In this document: positions 28,368 to 37,408 of the stretch, piece by piece
Layout: each line of letters starts with the position of its first letter
How positions within the stretch are numbered: the first letter of the stretch is position 1
Assembly: GCF_034555965.1 (NCBI RefSeq)
Contig: NZ_JAYDCK010000003.1
Coordinates: 3,224,001 to 3,288,000, forward strand
From: Aquicoccus sp. G2-2
GTDB taxonomy: Bacteria > Pseudomonadota > Alphaproteobacteria > Rhodobacterales > Rhodobacteraceae
DNA length: 64,000 nt
Direction: 5' to 3'
Translations under genes and position numbers: made by a program
Notes under the pieces: model-generated
What the model was told of the DNA's origin: nothing
The model's input: only the letters and a program-made list of their open reading frames with translations
The model's database searches: none

Positions 28368-28751
28368 GGCCGCTCCGGGGTCGTGATACGCCCAGCATGG
28401 GGTGTGACATGCGGGTTTCTGGTCTGGGCGCGACAGCGAGGTCGTAAAGTGGCGATTTTCGACAGAAAACCCTTGGGGGAGGGGTGGGTGATTTTTCTGC
28501 GAAAAATCGGCGGGGGCGGAGCGGTTGGGAGAGAGCTGGCCTAGCCACAGGGAACCGATCCACGGCACGGACTCAAGGGCCGACAGGCCCGCCGTGCCAG
28601 CGCCGGACCGGCCCGTGGGCCGGCGCTTTGGTGGGTGTGGGCGCGTCGCTCGGGTGGAGGACGTGTTTGAGTGCAATAAAGCGCGACTGAACTGAGGTTG
28701 GTGCGCCGTCCCCCGGCCCGGCGCTGGCACGGCTTGGGGTGTTGCCCTGCA
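28368..28751. other. Intergenic stretch between the MFS gene and petC
   Basis: I see no supported gene here. It should contain the MFS promoter (near 28368-28500) and the inverted-repeat element described separately. Open frames in it are short and look like no family. Confidence 0.4.
28564..28733. repeat. Nested inverted-repeat element
   Basis: GCCGTGCCAGCGCCGG at 28591-28606 is repeated in inverted form at 28718-28733 (16 of 16). Inside and beside it are further stems: GGCACGG/CCGTGCC (28564-28598), GGGCCGACAGGCCC, and AGCGCCGG/CCGGCGCT (28599-28627). The element could fold into a long cruciform or a multi-branched RNA. No coding content was seen. Confidence 0.45.
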
Positions 28752-28780
28752 AACAAAAACCCCGCCGAAGAGGCGGGGTT
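28752..28780 (-). terminator. Terminator of petABC
   Basis: The stem GGCGGGG/CCCCGCC is followed in minus-strand direction by TTTTTGTTTG, 25 bp after the petC stop. Confidence 0.85.
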
Positions 28781-28805
28781 CAGGATTGGCGTTAGTCGGG
28801 CGGCA

Positions 28806-29654
28806 TCAAGTGTCGTGCCGCTTCTTGCCTTTATGCGGTGCCCAGATGCGCTTGTTGGTGAGGTAGAGCAGCACGGTGAGCAGCACCAGCATCAGCACCC
28901 CGGTAAAACCGGCCTCTTTGCGCGCCATCATCTTGGGTTCGGCGGTCCACATCAGGAAGGCCGAGATATCTTCGGCTTCGTGGTGCAGATCGTTCGGGTG
29001 CCCATCGGCAAAATCGACGTCCTCACCGGCGAGCGGGGGCATGGCGATCCAGCTTCCGGGAACGGTGTGGTGGCCATGTTCGTCCTTGCATTCGTCCGGG
29101 TAGCCGCCGGGGGCGAAGTGGATATTGTAGTGCCCGGTGAAATCCTCAGGCGCGCAATCGGGCGGATCTTGGTAGCCGGTCAGGATCGAGACGATATATT
29201 CCGGCCCGCCGATGCCTTTGAAGAGTTGGTTGACGCCCGAGCCATACGGCCCATGGAACCCGGCGCGTTTCTTGGCCATCAGCGACAGGTCGGGCGCGTG
29301 CGGATCGCCGGAGACCGGGAAGTGATCGGTCGGCTTGGCCGGGCGATCCTCATCGGTTTCCGGGTCGGTGATGGTGATCATCTGCTTGGCATAGGCGCGG
29401 ACCTGTGCTTCGGAAAGCTGCGGGCCGCCTTCATCCCCGAGCGTGCGGATCGGCACATAGCGCAGACCGTGGCAAGACGCGCAGACCTCGGTATAGATTT
29501 GCAGGCCACGCTGTAGCTGATGCTGGTCGAACTTGCCGAACGGGCCTTCAAAGGAGAAGGCAACATCCGGGACATTGCCGCCTTCGCTGGCTGCCGCCAC
29601 CCCGGCCGAAAGGGCGAGGGCGGCAATGGCTGCAATGGAGAGTTTCTTCATCAT
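28806..29654 (-). CDS. petC: Ubiquinol-cytochrome c reductase, cytochrome c1
   Basis: Heme c subunit of the bc1 complex in the inner membrane, facing the periplasm. The 282-residue protein has a signal peptide ([20 protein letters not shown], cleavage near AAA-SEGG), the heme motif CASCH in [19 protein letters not shown], an axial Met region in IAMPPL, and a C-terminal anchor ([20 protein letters not shown]). Last gene of petABC. Confidence 0.96.
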   Translation of the reverse strand: MMKKLSIAAIAALALSAGVAAASEGGNVPDVAFSFEGPFGKFDQHQLQRGLQIYTEVCASCHGLRYVPIRTLGDEGGPQLSEAQVRAYAKQMITITDPETDEDRPAKPTDHFPVSGDPHAPDLSLMAKKRAGFHGPYGSGVNQLFKGIGGPEYIVSILTGYQDPPDCAPEDFTGHYNIHFAPGGYPDECKDEHGHHTVPGSWIAMPPLAGEDVDFADGHPNDLHHEAEDISAFLMWTAEPKMMARKEAGFTGVLMLVLLTVLLYLTNKRIWAPHKGKKRHDT

Positions 29655-29670
29655 TGTCCCTTGTCCTTTC

Positions 29671-30993
29671 TTATTCTGCCGGTTCGGCCGGTTTGCCGTA
29701 ATGTGCGGCGAAGTCTTCTTCGATCGTTGCCGGTACCTCTTTGGGTTTTTCGACAACGCCCAGCAGAGGCAGGATGATGAGGAAGTAGGCGAACCAATAG
29801 GCGGCCCCGATCAGGGCGAGGCTTTTGTATGGTTCTTCCGCAGGCATCGCGCCCAGCCACATCAGGAAGATGAAATCGAGGCACAAGAGCAGGAACCACC
29901 ACTTGAACACCGGGCGATAGCGGCCCGAGCGGATACGCGAGGTATCGAGCCAAGGCACCAGCACCATCACGATGATTGCGCCGAACATCGCCAGCACGCC
30001 GAAGAATTTCGCATCAATGATGCCGCCGGAGATGGCCGAGGCCCATTCCACCACCCAAACTTCGGAGGTGAAAGCGCGCAGGATCGCGTAGAACGGCAGG
30101 AAATACCATTCCGGCACGATATGTGCGGGCGTCTTGAGCGGGTTGGCTTCGATATAGTTGTCCGGGTGGCCAAGGAAGTTCGGCATGAAGGCAACGACTG
30201 CGAAGAAGATCGTCAGGATGACCCCCAGCGCGAACAGGTCCTTGATTACGAAGTAGGGCCAGAACGGCAGTGTGTCTTTCTCGGCCTCTTCCTTGGAACC
30301 GCGGCGCACCTCGACCCCGGTGGGGTTGTTGTTGCCAGTGGTATGGAAGGCCCAGACGTGAACGATGACCAGTGCCGCGATGATGAACGGCAGCAGGTAA
30401 TGCAGCGAGAAGAAGCGGTTCAGTGTGGCGTTGTCCACCGCCGGTCCGCCAAGCAGCCATGTCTGAATGTCCGGCCCGATGAAGGGGATGGCCCCGAACA
30501 GCCCGGTAATCACCGTGGCGCCCCAGAACGACATCTGCCCCCAAGGCAGCACATAGCCCATGAAGCCGGTGCCCATCATGGCAAGGAAGATCAGCATCCC
30601 GATGATCCATGTCACTTCGCGCGGGGCTTTGTAGGAGCCGTAGTAGAGGCCGCGGAAGATATGGATATAGACCGCGAAGAAGAACAGCGACGCGCCGTTG
30701 GCGTGCATGTAACGCAGCATGTACCCGCCGTTCACATCGCGCATGATATGTTCGACCGAGGCGAAGGCCATGCCCGCTTCGGGCGTGTAGTGCATTGCCA
30801 GCACAACGCCGGTGACGATCATCTGCACCAGCGCATAAGCAAGCACGATGCCCCAGATCCACCACCAGTTCAGGTTCTTGGGGGTGGGGATCATCAGCGT
30901 GTCATAGAGCAGGCTGACGACGGGAAGGCGGCGATGCAGCCATTTTTCGAAGCCTGATTTCGGCTCATAGTGGTCGTGTGGAATTCCAGCCAT
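29671..30993 (-). CDS. petB: Ubiquinol-cytochrome c reductase, cytochrome b
   Basis: Membrane core of the bc1 complex with hemes bL and bH. The 440-residue protein has eight membrane helices. Heme ligands lie in [14 protein letters not shown] / [11 protein letters not shown] and in [20 protein letters not shown]. The Qo-site motif PEWY is present in [18 protein letters not shown]. Longer than the mitochondrial protein, as usual in alphaproteobacteria. It is 13 bp after petA and 16 bp before petC. Confidence 0.97.
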   Translation of the reverse strand: MAGIPHDHYEPKSGFEKWLHRRLPVVSLLYDTLMIPTPKNLNWWWIWGIVLAYALVQMIVTGVVLAMHYTPEAGMAFASVEHIMRDVNGGYMLRYMHANGASLFFFAVYIHIFRGLYYGSYKAPREVTWIIGMLIFLAMMGTGFMGYVLPWGQMSFWGATVITGLFGAIPFIGPDIQTWLLGGPAVDNATLNRFFSLHYLLPFIIAALVIVHVWAFHTTGNNNPTGVEVRRGSKEEAEKDTLPFWPYFVIKDLFALGVILTIFFAVVAFMPNFLGHPDNYIEANPLKTPAHIVPEWYFLPFYAILRAFTSEVWVVEWASAISGGIIDAKFFGVLAMFGAIIVMVLVPWLDTSRIRSGRYRPVFKWWFLLLCLDFIFLMWLGAMPAEEPYKSLALIGAAYWFAYFLIILPLLGVVEKPKEVPATIEEDFAAHYGKPAEPAE

Positions 30994-31006
30994 GTATCAG
31001 TCCCCC

Positions 31007-31576
31007 TCAGCCCAGCTTGATTGTTGTTTTGGAATCGTCGGCGAATGCATTGACCGGGATTTCCATGTTACGCGGTGCCGGGCCGGAGCGGATACGACCG
31101 GACGAATCGTATTGCGAGCCGTGGCAGGGGCAGAACCAGCCGTCATACTGGCCCGCGCCATCGCCGAGCGGCACACAGCCGAGATGGGTGCAAATCCCGA
31201 TCATCACCAGCCATTCGCCGTCCTTGTCGAGGGAGCGGTTTTCATCGGTTGCTGGCGCATCTGCGGGCAGGTTCTTGTTTTCGGCATTGATATCGACAAG
31301 CGCCGAGAGCGGCACGGCGCGGGCTTCGTCGATTTCCTTCTGGGCGCGGCGGCGGATGAAGACCGGCTTGCCCTGCCATTTTACCGTGAGCTGGGTGCCG
31401 ACTTCGACGCCCGATATATCGACGTGGATCGAAGATAATGCCGCCACATCGGCGGAAGGGTTCATCTGATTGACAAGCGGCCAAATGGCGGCGCCTGCGG
31501 TTACGGCACCGGCACTGGCGGTGGCGTAATATATGAAATCGCGGCGGGTGCCAGCGTGATCTTCTGCTTGCGACAC
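31007..31576 (-). CDS. petA: Ubiquinol-cytochrome c reductase, Rieske iron-sulfur subunit
   Basis: 189 residues. The N-terminus has a twin-arginine signal/anchor ([17 protein letters not shown]). The 2Fe-2S cluster ligands are in CTHLGC and [26 protein letters not shown] is the family block and PLGDG is intact. It accepts electrons from ubiquinol and passes them to cytochrome c1. First gene of petABC. Confidence 0.97.
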   Translation of the reverse strand: MSQAEDHAGTRRDFIYYATASAGAVTAGAAIWPLVNQMNPSADVAALSSIHVDISGVEVGTQLTVKWQGKPVFIRRRAQKEIDEARAVPLSALVDINAENKNLPADAPATDENRSLDKDGEWLVMIGICTHLGCVPLGDGAGQYDGWFCPCHGSQYDSSGRIRSGPAPRNMEIPVNAFADDSKTTIKLG

Positions 31577-31837
31577 GAGGTGGTCTCCGTTTTGCCGGGC
31601 CGGGGGCCCACATCAAAGGGCCGCAGAATCCGACAGCCCGTCCCGCCGGTTCTTTAGCGGGGCTTTCGCCTTGCGTCCAGAAGGGATTGGAACTCAAACC
31701 CAAAAGGCGGTGAAGTGTCGCGGCAAAATAGCAGACTTGCGGCGGCATGATCGCCATTTTGGCAAGTGACAGGCACGGTGCGCGGCATAGGCGCTTCCGC
31801 CGGGTGAAAATATGTGGTGTTGTGGCGCGGAAACGAC

Positions 31838-32422
31838 ATGACATGGCAGGGGCGGCAGCAGATGCGCGGATGGCTTGAGAACCAAAGACTTTTCTGGCTG
31901 CTCCGGCGGCACCGGGCGGCGATTGTGGTTGTTGTTCTGATTCTGGTTCTGCTGGTCACGCCGCCACTGTCGCGGCGCTATGGTGACCGGCTTCAGATTG
32001 CATTGCCGTTGCTTGGGCTTGGCTGTTCGGTGTTGACCGGCGGAACCGGCGAATACCTGACACGGTTCGTGGTAATGGAAACGATTTTGCAGGGCACCAA
32101 GCGCGGGCTTGGCGATGCGCCGATCAATGTGCGCCCGGATGGCAACCTCAAGGGGTTTCCATCGGGGCATTCCACGGCAGCGGCGTTTGGCGCCAGCGCA
32201 TTGGTGCATGAATGTCTGCGCGCCAGCCCGCCGGTGCAGGCGGCGGTGATCATTGCGGCAGGTTTTACCGGGGCCTCACGGATTGCGGCAGAGCGGCATG
32301 ATATCTGGCAGGTTCTGGCCGGAATTTTGCTGGGTTATCTTACCGAACGCCTGTTTCGCCGCAGACGGCGCGGATTTTTGCGCTGGATCAAGGCGGGCGT
32401 GTCGAGATATGTCCAGAAGTGA
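31838..32422 (+). CDS. PAP2-family membrane phosphatase
   Basis: Lipid phosphate phosphatase of 194 residues with about five membrane segments. The three acid-phosphatase motifs are visible: KxxxxxxRP-like in KRGLGDAPINVRPDGN, PSGH in GFPSGHSTAAAFGA, and SRxxxxxHxxxD in SRIAAERHDIW. The ATG at 31838 was chosen; an upstream GTG (31814) is possible. It precedes an LpxQ-like outer-membrane protein, so the substrate may be a lipid A or undecaprenyl phosphate, which is an inference. Confidence 0.88.
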   Translation: MTWQGRQQMRGWLENQRLFWLLRRHRAAIVVVVLILVLLVTPPLSRRYGDRLQIALPLLGLGCSVLTGGTGEYLTRFVVMETILQGTKRGLGDAPINVRPDGNLKGFPSGHSTAAAFGASALVHECLRASPPVQAAVIIAAGFTGASRIAAERHDIWQVLAGILLGYLTERLFRRRRRGFLRWIKAGVSRYVQK

Positions 32423-32496
32423 ATGTAGCGGTGTGGAAACAGTGGCTCTGACCCTGTCCGGTCGCTGCGAACCAGATCAAGCTTAGGAAGATGACG

Positions 32497-33174
32497 ATGT
32501 TGAAACCCTATGCCAAGCCCCGTGTTGCCCTTTGCGGTGCCAGTGCCATTCTTGCAGGTGCAATGCTTTGCCCCAGCCTTGCTTCAGCCGAGATCGAGCT
32601 GAGTTTTTATGGCGGCACGCAATCCGCCATGGCAAGCAACGTGACCGGCACGCGGGCCGACACGACACCGTTTTCCAACAAGATCCACTGGGAGGGCAAA
32701 AGCTTTGCGATGCCGCCCTATTATGGCGTCCGCGCGACGTGGTGGCAGCAGAGTAACATCGGCTGGGGCATCGAGATGACCCATGACAAGGTGTATTCCC
32801 CGGTTGCTGATCGGCCCGCCGGGTTTACCCATCTGGAGTTTACTGACGGGCATAACATCGTGACCGCCAATGTGTTGAAACGCTGGCCGGGCCTTTGGGG
32901 CAATCTGACGCCTTACGCGGGTGCCGGGATCGGGCTTGCGGTGCCGCATGTGGAAACCACGGAAAACGGCAACGTGACGCGCGGTTATCAGGTGACTGGC
33001 CCGGCGGTGCGGCTGACTGCGGGGATCAAATACAGCCTCAACGCGCATTGGGGGGTATTTACCGAGTATCAGGCAACGTGGTCTGACAATAAGGCCGAGC
33101 TGACCGGTGGGGGCAGTCTGAGGACCAAGATCACCACGAATGCGATTAACTTCGGGGTGAGCTATTCGTTCTAA
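32497..33174 (+). CDS. LpxQ-like outer-membrane beta-barrel protein
   Basis: 225 residues. A signal peptide ends near LASA (about residue 31), then IELSFYGGTQSAMASNVTGT begins a barrel of alternating strands, with PYYGVRATWW, TPYAGAGIGLAVPHVE, GPAVRLTAGIKYSLNAHWGV and a terminal Phe (GVSYSF), typical of outer-membrane insertion. As I recall, close relatives in Rhodobacterales are labelled lipid A oxidase (LpxQ-like); this could not be checked. The start at 32497 has AGGA at a better distance than 32491. It lies behind a PAP2 phosphatase. Confidence 0.7.
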   Translation: MLKPYAKPRVALCGASAILAGAMLCPSLASAEIELSFYGGTQSAMASNVTGTRADTTPFSNKIHWEGKSFAMPPYYGVRATWWQQSNIGWGIEMTHDKVYSPVADRPAGFTHLEFTDGHNIVTANVLKRWPGLWGNLTPYAGAGIGLAVPHVETTENGNVTRGYQVTGPAVRLTAGIKYSLNAHWGVFTEYQATWSDNKAELTGGGSLRTKITTNAINFGVSYSF

Positions 33175-33223
33175 AGGTGGCGGAGCGCGCAGGCGTCGGC
33201 TGTCGAAACGGTAACGACCGATG

Positions 33224-33243
33224 CCCCCGGCACCGCTCGGGGG
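33224..33243. terminator. GC hairpin after the outer-membrane protein gene
   Basis: CCCCCG/CGGGGG arms with an 8-base loop, about 50 bp after the stop. There is no T tract, so termination is only a possibility. Confidence 0.35.
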
Positions 33244-33311
33244 GATCAGTCGGTCCGGGTTTCTCCCGCTCATTCATTCTATAGAGGTGCGCAGAATGCC
33301 CACCCTACGGG

Positions 33312-33917
33312 TCAGAGGCTTGGTACGGTCTCTTTCATGCTGGGGCGTTCGGAGAACGCGGTGAACCACTCGGCAAGTGCGTCGTTGCCATCACGCCAGC
33401 CGCGTGCGCCGTGGCGAAAATCGAGATAGCCAAGCGCGCAGCCGATAGCGATCTGGGCCATGTCGAGCGGCCCGGAGAGGTGGCTCATCCAGCGGGCATT
33501 TACCGCGCTGACGGCATGGGCAGCCTTTGACCATTGCGCCTCTACCCAGTCATCAGAGCGCAGTTCGGGCGGGCGTGTGCGCTCTTCGTAGATGCACAGT
33601 ACGGCGGCATCCATGATGGCATCTGCCGTGGCTTCCAGTGTCAGCACCTCCCAGATGCGGGCTTCGGGGTAGAGCGTGCCACCGGCGCGGTCATCGAGAA
33701 AGCGGGTAATCACCCGGCTGTCATAAATGGCGGGCGCCCCGTCGCGGATCAACGCGGGAATCTTGCCGCTGGGGTTGGCGGCACGCGCCTCTGCGGCGAC
33801 GTTGATTGGCGTGGTCTGAACCGGGACGAATTCGACATCGTCCGACTGACCGGTTTCGATCAGGCAGGCGCGGACCTTGCGCACGAACGGAGAGGCGGGA
33901 GAATAGATCAATTGCAT
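33312..33917 (-). CDS. Glutathione S-transferase family protein
   Basis: 201 residues. Thioredoxin-like N-terminal domain: MQLIYSPASPFVRKVRACL with the likely catalytic Ser, NPSGKIPALIRDGAPAIYDS with the cis-Pro and glutathione-contact Ser. The C-terminal helical domain contains LDMAQIAIGCALGYLDFR. Full length. Possible role in detoxification; substrate unknown. Confidence 0.9.
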   Translation of the reverse strand: MQLIYSPASPFVRKVRACLIETGQSDDVEFVPVQTTPINVAAEARAANPSGKIPALIRDGAPAIYDSRVITRFLDDRAGGTLYPEARIWEVLTLEATADAIMDAAVLCIYEERTRPPELRSDDWVEAQWSKAAHAVSAVNARWMSHLSGPLDMAQIAIGCALGYLDFRHGARGWRDGNDALAEWFTAFSERPSMKETVPSL

Positions 33918-33975
33918 CGGGAGTTTCCTTCTTGATTTCGCGGCTGAGCCTAGGAGCGGGCGGCGGTGCTGTCCA

Positions 33976-34599
33976 TCACTGTTGTGGCGGGCGGCGCATC
34001 AGCGCGGCAAGAAGCGCCGTATCCTGCCCGAAGCCCTGCGCGCAGAGATGGTCGGCGGCGGAGAGGCGCACGGCTTCCGGCTTGGTCTGGTTGAGTTTCC
34101 AGGTGCTTTCGATGTGTTCGATGTCGAGCCGGAACGGGCGGATCTGGCGCAACATCCGGGTCATCGGGTCATCCGCGACCTTCTCCATCCGCCATTCCGG
34201 CTTGGGCGCGAGTCGGCCTTCGAAATGTGCTGATTGGCGGGCCAGCAGCGGCGGCAAGGCGGCATCGTCCAGCGGCTCTAGCTGGCCGGTGAAATGGATG
34301 GCGACATAGTTCCATGTCGGCACCTGATCTTCGGTGCCATACCAGTCGGGCGAGATATAGCCATGCGGCCCCACCACGGCGAGCCGCGCCGGGATCGGCC
34401 CGGTGCAGGCGCGCGCAATCGGGTTGGAGCGCATCAGGTGCAGCTCTGCCGTATCGCCGTTGTCGGCCAGCAGAAAAGGGATGTGCGACAGCAGTGGTGC
34501 GCCGTCAGCCGAGACAGCCAGCATCCCAAAGCCGATCTCACGGGCGAAGGCGCAGGATTCGGCGGTGTTCTCGGGGCGGTAGGCGGGGTTGGGGTGCAT
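33976..34599 (-). CDS. FMN-binding negative regulator-like protein (PaiB family)
   Basis: 207 residues in the split-barrel FMN-binding fold. Landmarks: MHPNPAYRPENTAE at the start, GAPLLSHIPFLL, HLMRSNPIAR, VVGPHGYISPDWYG, QVPTWNYVAIHFTG, and the C-terminal WKLNQTK. These match the PaiB family seen with polyamine regulation in Bacillus. Whether it regulates transcription here is open. Confidence 0.9.
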   Translation of the reverse strand: MHPNPAYRPENTAESCAFAREIGFGMLAVSADGAPLLSHIPFLLADNGDTAELHLMRSNPIARACTGPIPARLAVVGPHGYISPDWYGTEDQVPTWNYVAIHFTGQLEPLDDAALPPLLARQSAHFEGRLAPKPEWRMEKVADDPMTRMLRQIRPFRLDIEHIESTWKLNQTKPEAVRLSAADHLCAQGFGQDTALLAALMRRPPQQ

Positions 34600-34646
34600 G
34601 GTAGTGCTTTCGCTGATGCGCAGCGCGTGAGGCGGGCGCAGGGTTG

Positions 34647-35933
34647 TCAGGCGGTCAGCCGTTCGCCATCCTGCCCGGTGATGACTGCCGGGACGATCTT
34701 CCCGGTTTCCTGCGCTGCGGAAAAGGCGACCTCGGCAAATTGCTCGGTGCGGCCAAGCTGCGGGTTTTCCATCAGGATGCGATGTTCGCGGCCTTGTTGG
34801 GCGGCAAGATGGCGGGCGACGGCGGCATCACCTGCCGCGCGCAGGCGGGCGGCGCGGGATTTGATCGCATTGCCGTCAACCTGCGGCATCCGCGCCGCGG
34901 GCGTGCCGGGGCGGGGCGAGTATGGGAAGACGTGCAGCCAGGTGAGATTGCATTCTTCCACCAGTTTCAGCGAATTTTCGAAATGCGCCTCTGTCTCGGT
35001 CGGGAAACCGGCGATGATGTCGGCACCGAAGGTCATGTCCGGCCTGAGCGCGCGGGCCTCTTGCGCGAAGCGGATCGCATCAGCGCGCAGGTGGCGGCGC
35101 TTCATCCGTTTCAAGATCAGATCGTCGCCGTGTTGAAGCGAGAGATGCAGATGCGGCATCAAGCGCGGCTCGGTCGCGATGGCTTCCATCAGGCGTTCAT
35201 CCACCTCGATGGAATCGATTGATGAAATCCTCAGGCGCGGCAAATCGGGGACCAGCCGCAGGATGCGCATGACAAGATCGCCGAGCCGGGGTTCGGCGGG
35301 AAGGTCGGCCCCCCATGAGGTGAGGTCAACGCCGGTCAGCACCACTTCATTGAAGCCGCCCTGCACCAGCCGCTTGATTTGATCGACCACCACACCGGCG
35401 GGGACGGAGCGGGAATTGCCCCGGCCATAGGGGATGATGCAGAAGGTGCAGCGGTGATCGCAACCGTTTTGCACTTGCACATAGGCGCGGCTGCGGGTGC
35501 CGAAGCCGTCGATCAGATGGCCCGCTGTTTCGGTCACCGACATGATGTCGTTTACCTGAACGCGCTCTGTCTCTCCGATAAAACCGGGGGCGAGGCGGGC
35601 CCATGTTTCCGGCGCCATCTTTTCGGCATTGCCGATCACCGCGTCGACCTCGTCCATGGCGGCGAAGCTGTCCGGGTCGATCTGTGCGGCGCAGCCGGTG
35701 ACGATGACGCGCGCCTCGGGGTTTTCGCGGCGCAGGCGGCGGATTTCCTTGCGCGCCTTGCGCACCGCTTCGTTGGTGACGGCGCAGGTGTTGATTACCA
35801 CGGCGCCTTCGATCCCCGCTTCGGCGGCGAGGGCTTTCATCGCCTCGGTTTCATAGGCGTTGAGGCGGCAGCCTTGGGTGGTGAATTTTGGCGGGACGAA
35901 TTTTGGCGGGTCGAATTTTGGCGGCGCGTTCAT
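34647..35933 (-). CDS. mtaB: tRNA N6-threonylcarbamoyladenosine(37) methylthiotransferase MtaB
   Basis: Radical-SAM enzyme making ms2t6A37 in tRNA. Of 428 residues, the N-terminal MTTase domain has Cys in TTQGCRLNAYE, VINTCAVTNEAV and VTGCAAQ (second cluster). The radical-SAM CxxxCxxC is in CDHRCTFCIIPYGRGNSRS. A TRAM-like tail closes it. The N-terminus (MNAPPKFDPPKFVPPKFTT) carries an unusual threefold PPKF repeat. It starts 1 bp after the dapF stop and is operonic with it. Confidence 0.93.
   Translation of the reverse strand: MNAPPKFDPPKFVPPKFTTQGCRLNAYETEAMKALAAEAGIEGAVVINTCAVTNEAVRKARKEIRRLRRENPEARVIVTGCAAQIDPDSFAAMDEVDAVIGNAEKMAPETWARLAPGFIGETERVQVNDIMSVTETAGHLIDGFGTRSRAYVQVQNGCDHRCTFCIIPYGRGNSRSVPAGVVVDQIKRLVQGGFNEVVLTGVDLTSWGADLPAEPRLGDLVMRILRLVPDLPRLRISSIDSIEVDERLMEAIATEPRLMPHLHLSLQHGDDLILKRMKRRHLRADAIRFAQEARALRPDMTFGADIIAGFPTETEAHFENSLKLVEECNLTWLHVFPYSPRPGTPAARMPQVDGNAIKSRAARLRAAGDAAVARHLAAQQGREHRILMENPQLGRTEQFAEVAFSAAQETGKIVPAVITGQDGERLTA
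35884..35928. repeat. Threefold 15-bp tandem repeat in the 5' end of mtaB
   Basis: GAATTTTGGCGGG plus two variable bases, three times in a row, in frame. It encodes PPKF[D/V/T] repeats at the very N-terminus. Copy-number slippage would add or remove five residues without a frameshift. Confidence 0.75.
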
Positions 35934-35934
35934 T

Positions 35935-36759
35935 TCATCCCCTCCAGATGCCATCAAAGGCATGCGCGGTCGGGCCGGTCATCCAGATGCCATCGTCAGC
36001 AAGGTCGATTTGCAGCGTGCCGCCATCGAGATGCAGCGTGACATTCCGGCCCACCAGCCCGCGCCGGTGTGCGGCATGCGCGGTGGCGCAGGACGATGAG
36101 CCGGACGCCAGCGTGATTCCGGTGCCGCGCTCCCAAACGCGCATCCTGAGCGTGTCCGGCCCGGTTAGTGACGCGAATTGCACATTGGTGCGCTCGGGGA
36201 ATAGCGGGTGATGCTCAACCGCAGGGCCGCGCGTGGCGAGGTCCACCGTCTCTGCATCCTCTACGAAGAAGGTGCAGTGCGGATTGCCCATCGAGGTGGC
36301 CACCGGCGCGCCCTCGATCGGTAGTTCAAGCGTGTCGAGCGCGCGGGCAAGCGGGATCGCCTGCCAGTCGGTCGCGGCCTGCCCCATGTTCACCGATGTC
36401 AGCCCGCCGCCGGCATCGCGGGCCTGCATCAGGGCGTGATCGGTGGCAAGACGTACCTGCGCCTGCCCGGTTTCCTGCATCAGATGCCGCGCGATGCAGC
36501 GGCTGGCATTGCCGCAGGTCTGTGCCGGGGAGCCATCAGCGTTGAGAAAGCTCAGATGCAGATCGGCCACGTCACTGTCGCGCAGAACGGCAAGCTGATC
36601 AAAGCCGATGCCGCAATGCCGGTCGGCCATAGCGCGGGCGATTTCAGGCGTGATTTCAGGCGTGCGATGTGGCGCGACGGAACGCGCGTCGATCACCACG
36701 AAATCGTTGCCGAGCCCGTGCATCTTCATGAAGGGGATATGTTGTGTCTGCGCGTTCAT
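35935..36759 (-). CDS. dapF: Diaminopimelate epimerase
   Basis: Converts LL- to meso-diaminopimelate for lysine and peptidoglycan. The 274-residue protein shows MHGLGNDFVVID, the first catalytic Cys in QTCGNASRC, MGNPHCTFFVED, and the second catalytic Cys in GSSSCATAHAAH. The start MNAQTQHIPFMKMHG at 36759 is preferred. Cotranscribed with mtaB, a common pairing in Rhodobacterales. Confidence 0.95.
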   Translation of the reverse strand: MNAQTQHIPFMKMHGLGNDFVVIDARSVAPHRTPEITPEIARAMADRHCGIGFDQLAVLRDSDVADLHLSFLNADGSPAQTCGNASRCIARHLMQETGQAQVRLATDHALMQARDAGGGLTSVNMGQAATDWQAIPLARALDTLELPIEGAPVATSMGNPHCTFFVEDAETVDLATRGPAVEHHPLFPERTNVQFASLTGPDTLRMRVWERGTGITLASGSSSCATAHAAHRRGLVGRNVTLHLDGGTLQIDLADDGIWMTGPTAHAFDGIWRG

Positions 36760-36864
36760 GGGGCGCATATACGCTCGGTGCCGGGATGAATCCAGACGGC
36801 TGTGACGATTGCCGCAAATTCGGGCTTGACCCTAGGGGGCATCTTTCTAGATAGGCCGCCTAGT

Positions 36865-36940
36865 GGGCCGTTAGCTCAGTTGGTAGAGCAACTGACTTTT
36901 AATCAGTGGGTCGCAGGTTCGAATCCTGCACGGCTCACCA
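36865..36940 (+). tRNA. tRNA-Lys (anticodon TTT)
   Basis: Full cloverleaf: acceptor GGGCCGT pairs with ACGGCTC (one G-U), D arm GCTCAGTTGGTAGAGC, anticodon stem ACTGA/TCAGT with loop CTTTTAA, T arm GCAGGTTCGAATCCTGC, and an encoded CCA end. It is the integration site of the island that follows. Confidence 0.97.
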
Positions 36941-36942
36941 CT
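36896..36942 (+). other. Left attachment site (attL), 47 bp
   Basis: The 3' part of the tRNA-Lys gene, from the anticodon loop (CTTTTAATCAG) through CCA to ACT. It is repeated perfectly at 46095-46141. The integrated element keeps the tRNA intact at this end. Confidence 0.95.
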
Positions 36943-37003
36943 TTACACTGATTTATCAAGTGGTTGCGTGGCGGAAAATTTACGCGCCGTGGCTCTTGTC
37001 GTT

Positions 37004-37030
37004 TGCCGGAAGCAATACGGAAGCAACGTG
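37004..37030. repeat. Left arm-type repeat of the island
   Basis: TGCCGGAAGCAATACGGAAG then CAACGTG. It matches 45943-45969 at 25 of 27 positions. Each copy holds two GGAAGC boxes 11 bp apart, one helical turn. This placement near both attachment sites fits integrase arm or excisionase binding sites. Confidence 0.6.
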
Positions 37031-37408
37031 ACAGGGATGTTTCGTGTGGCGATTCTGCATCATTGGTGCGTAGCCATGCAGAGATGAAGCCAGTGAAAAC
37101 CGCAGCTGACTTTTCCGGCGGATTTGGGTTAGCGAAAAGCAGTGGCTTATAGCGGTGAACTGATGCTGCCTTAACAGCTTTGACTACGGTTTCGGTCCAT
37201 CAGCAAGCTTGAGAAAAACAGCTCCAGCCGTCGGGACCCTAATTGGGCAATAGGACCGGCTTGTAAAATGCACGCAACAGCCGCATTTCGGCCTCACAAA
37301 CGGCCTTTAGGTTGACTACTCAATATGCGAGCATTTTGGTATTCTGAGAGTCACGGTGCGTCTAAGGTTGGTGGCACCATTTGAGTGAGAGGTTTGAAGG
37401 GGAATACT
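37031..37408. other. Non-coding left end of the island
   Basis: No supported gene lies between the left arm repeat and the Cys-rich peptide gene. AT-rich stretches near 37310-37350 (TTGACT, TATTCT) may hold a promoter, but the spacing is poor. Confidence 0.35.

Noticed and set aside
29533-30957. Long open frame (474 codons) antisense to petB and petC
   Set aside because: Fully opposite to two unmistakable bc1 genes; the composition (His, Gln, Glu rich) is that of an antisense shadow. Similar long shadows oppose amn, thiP, aroC, katG and the MFS gene.
36964-37152. Open frame at the left end of the island
   Set aside because: Crosses the arm-type repeat and has no family features or ribosome binding site; treated as non-coding.
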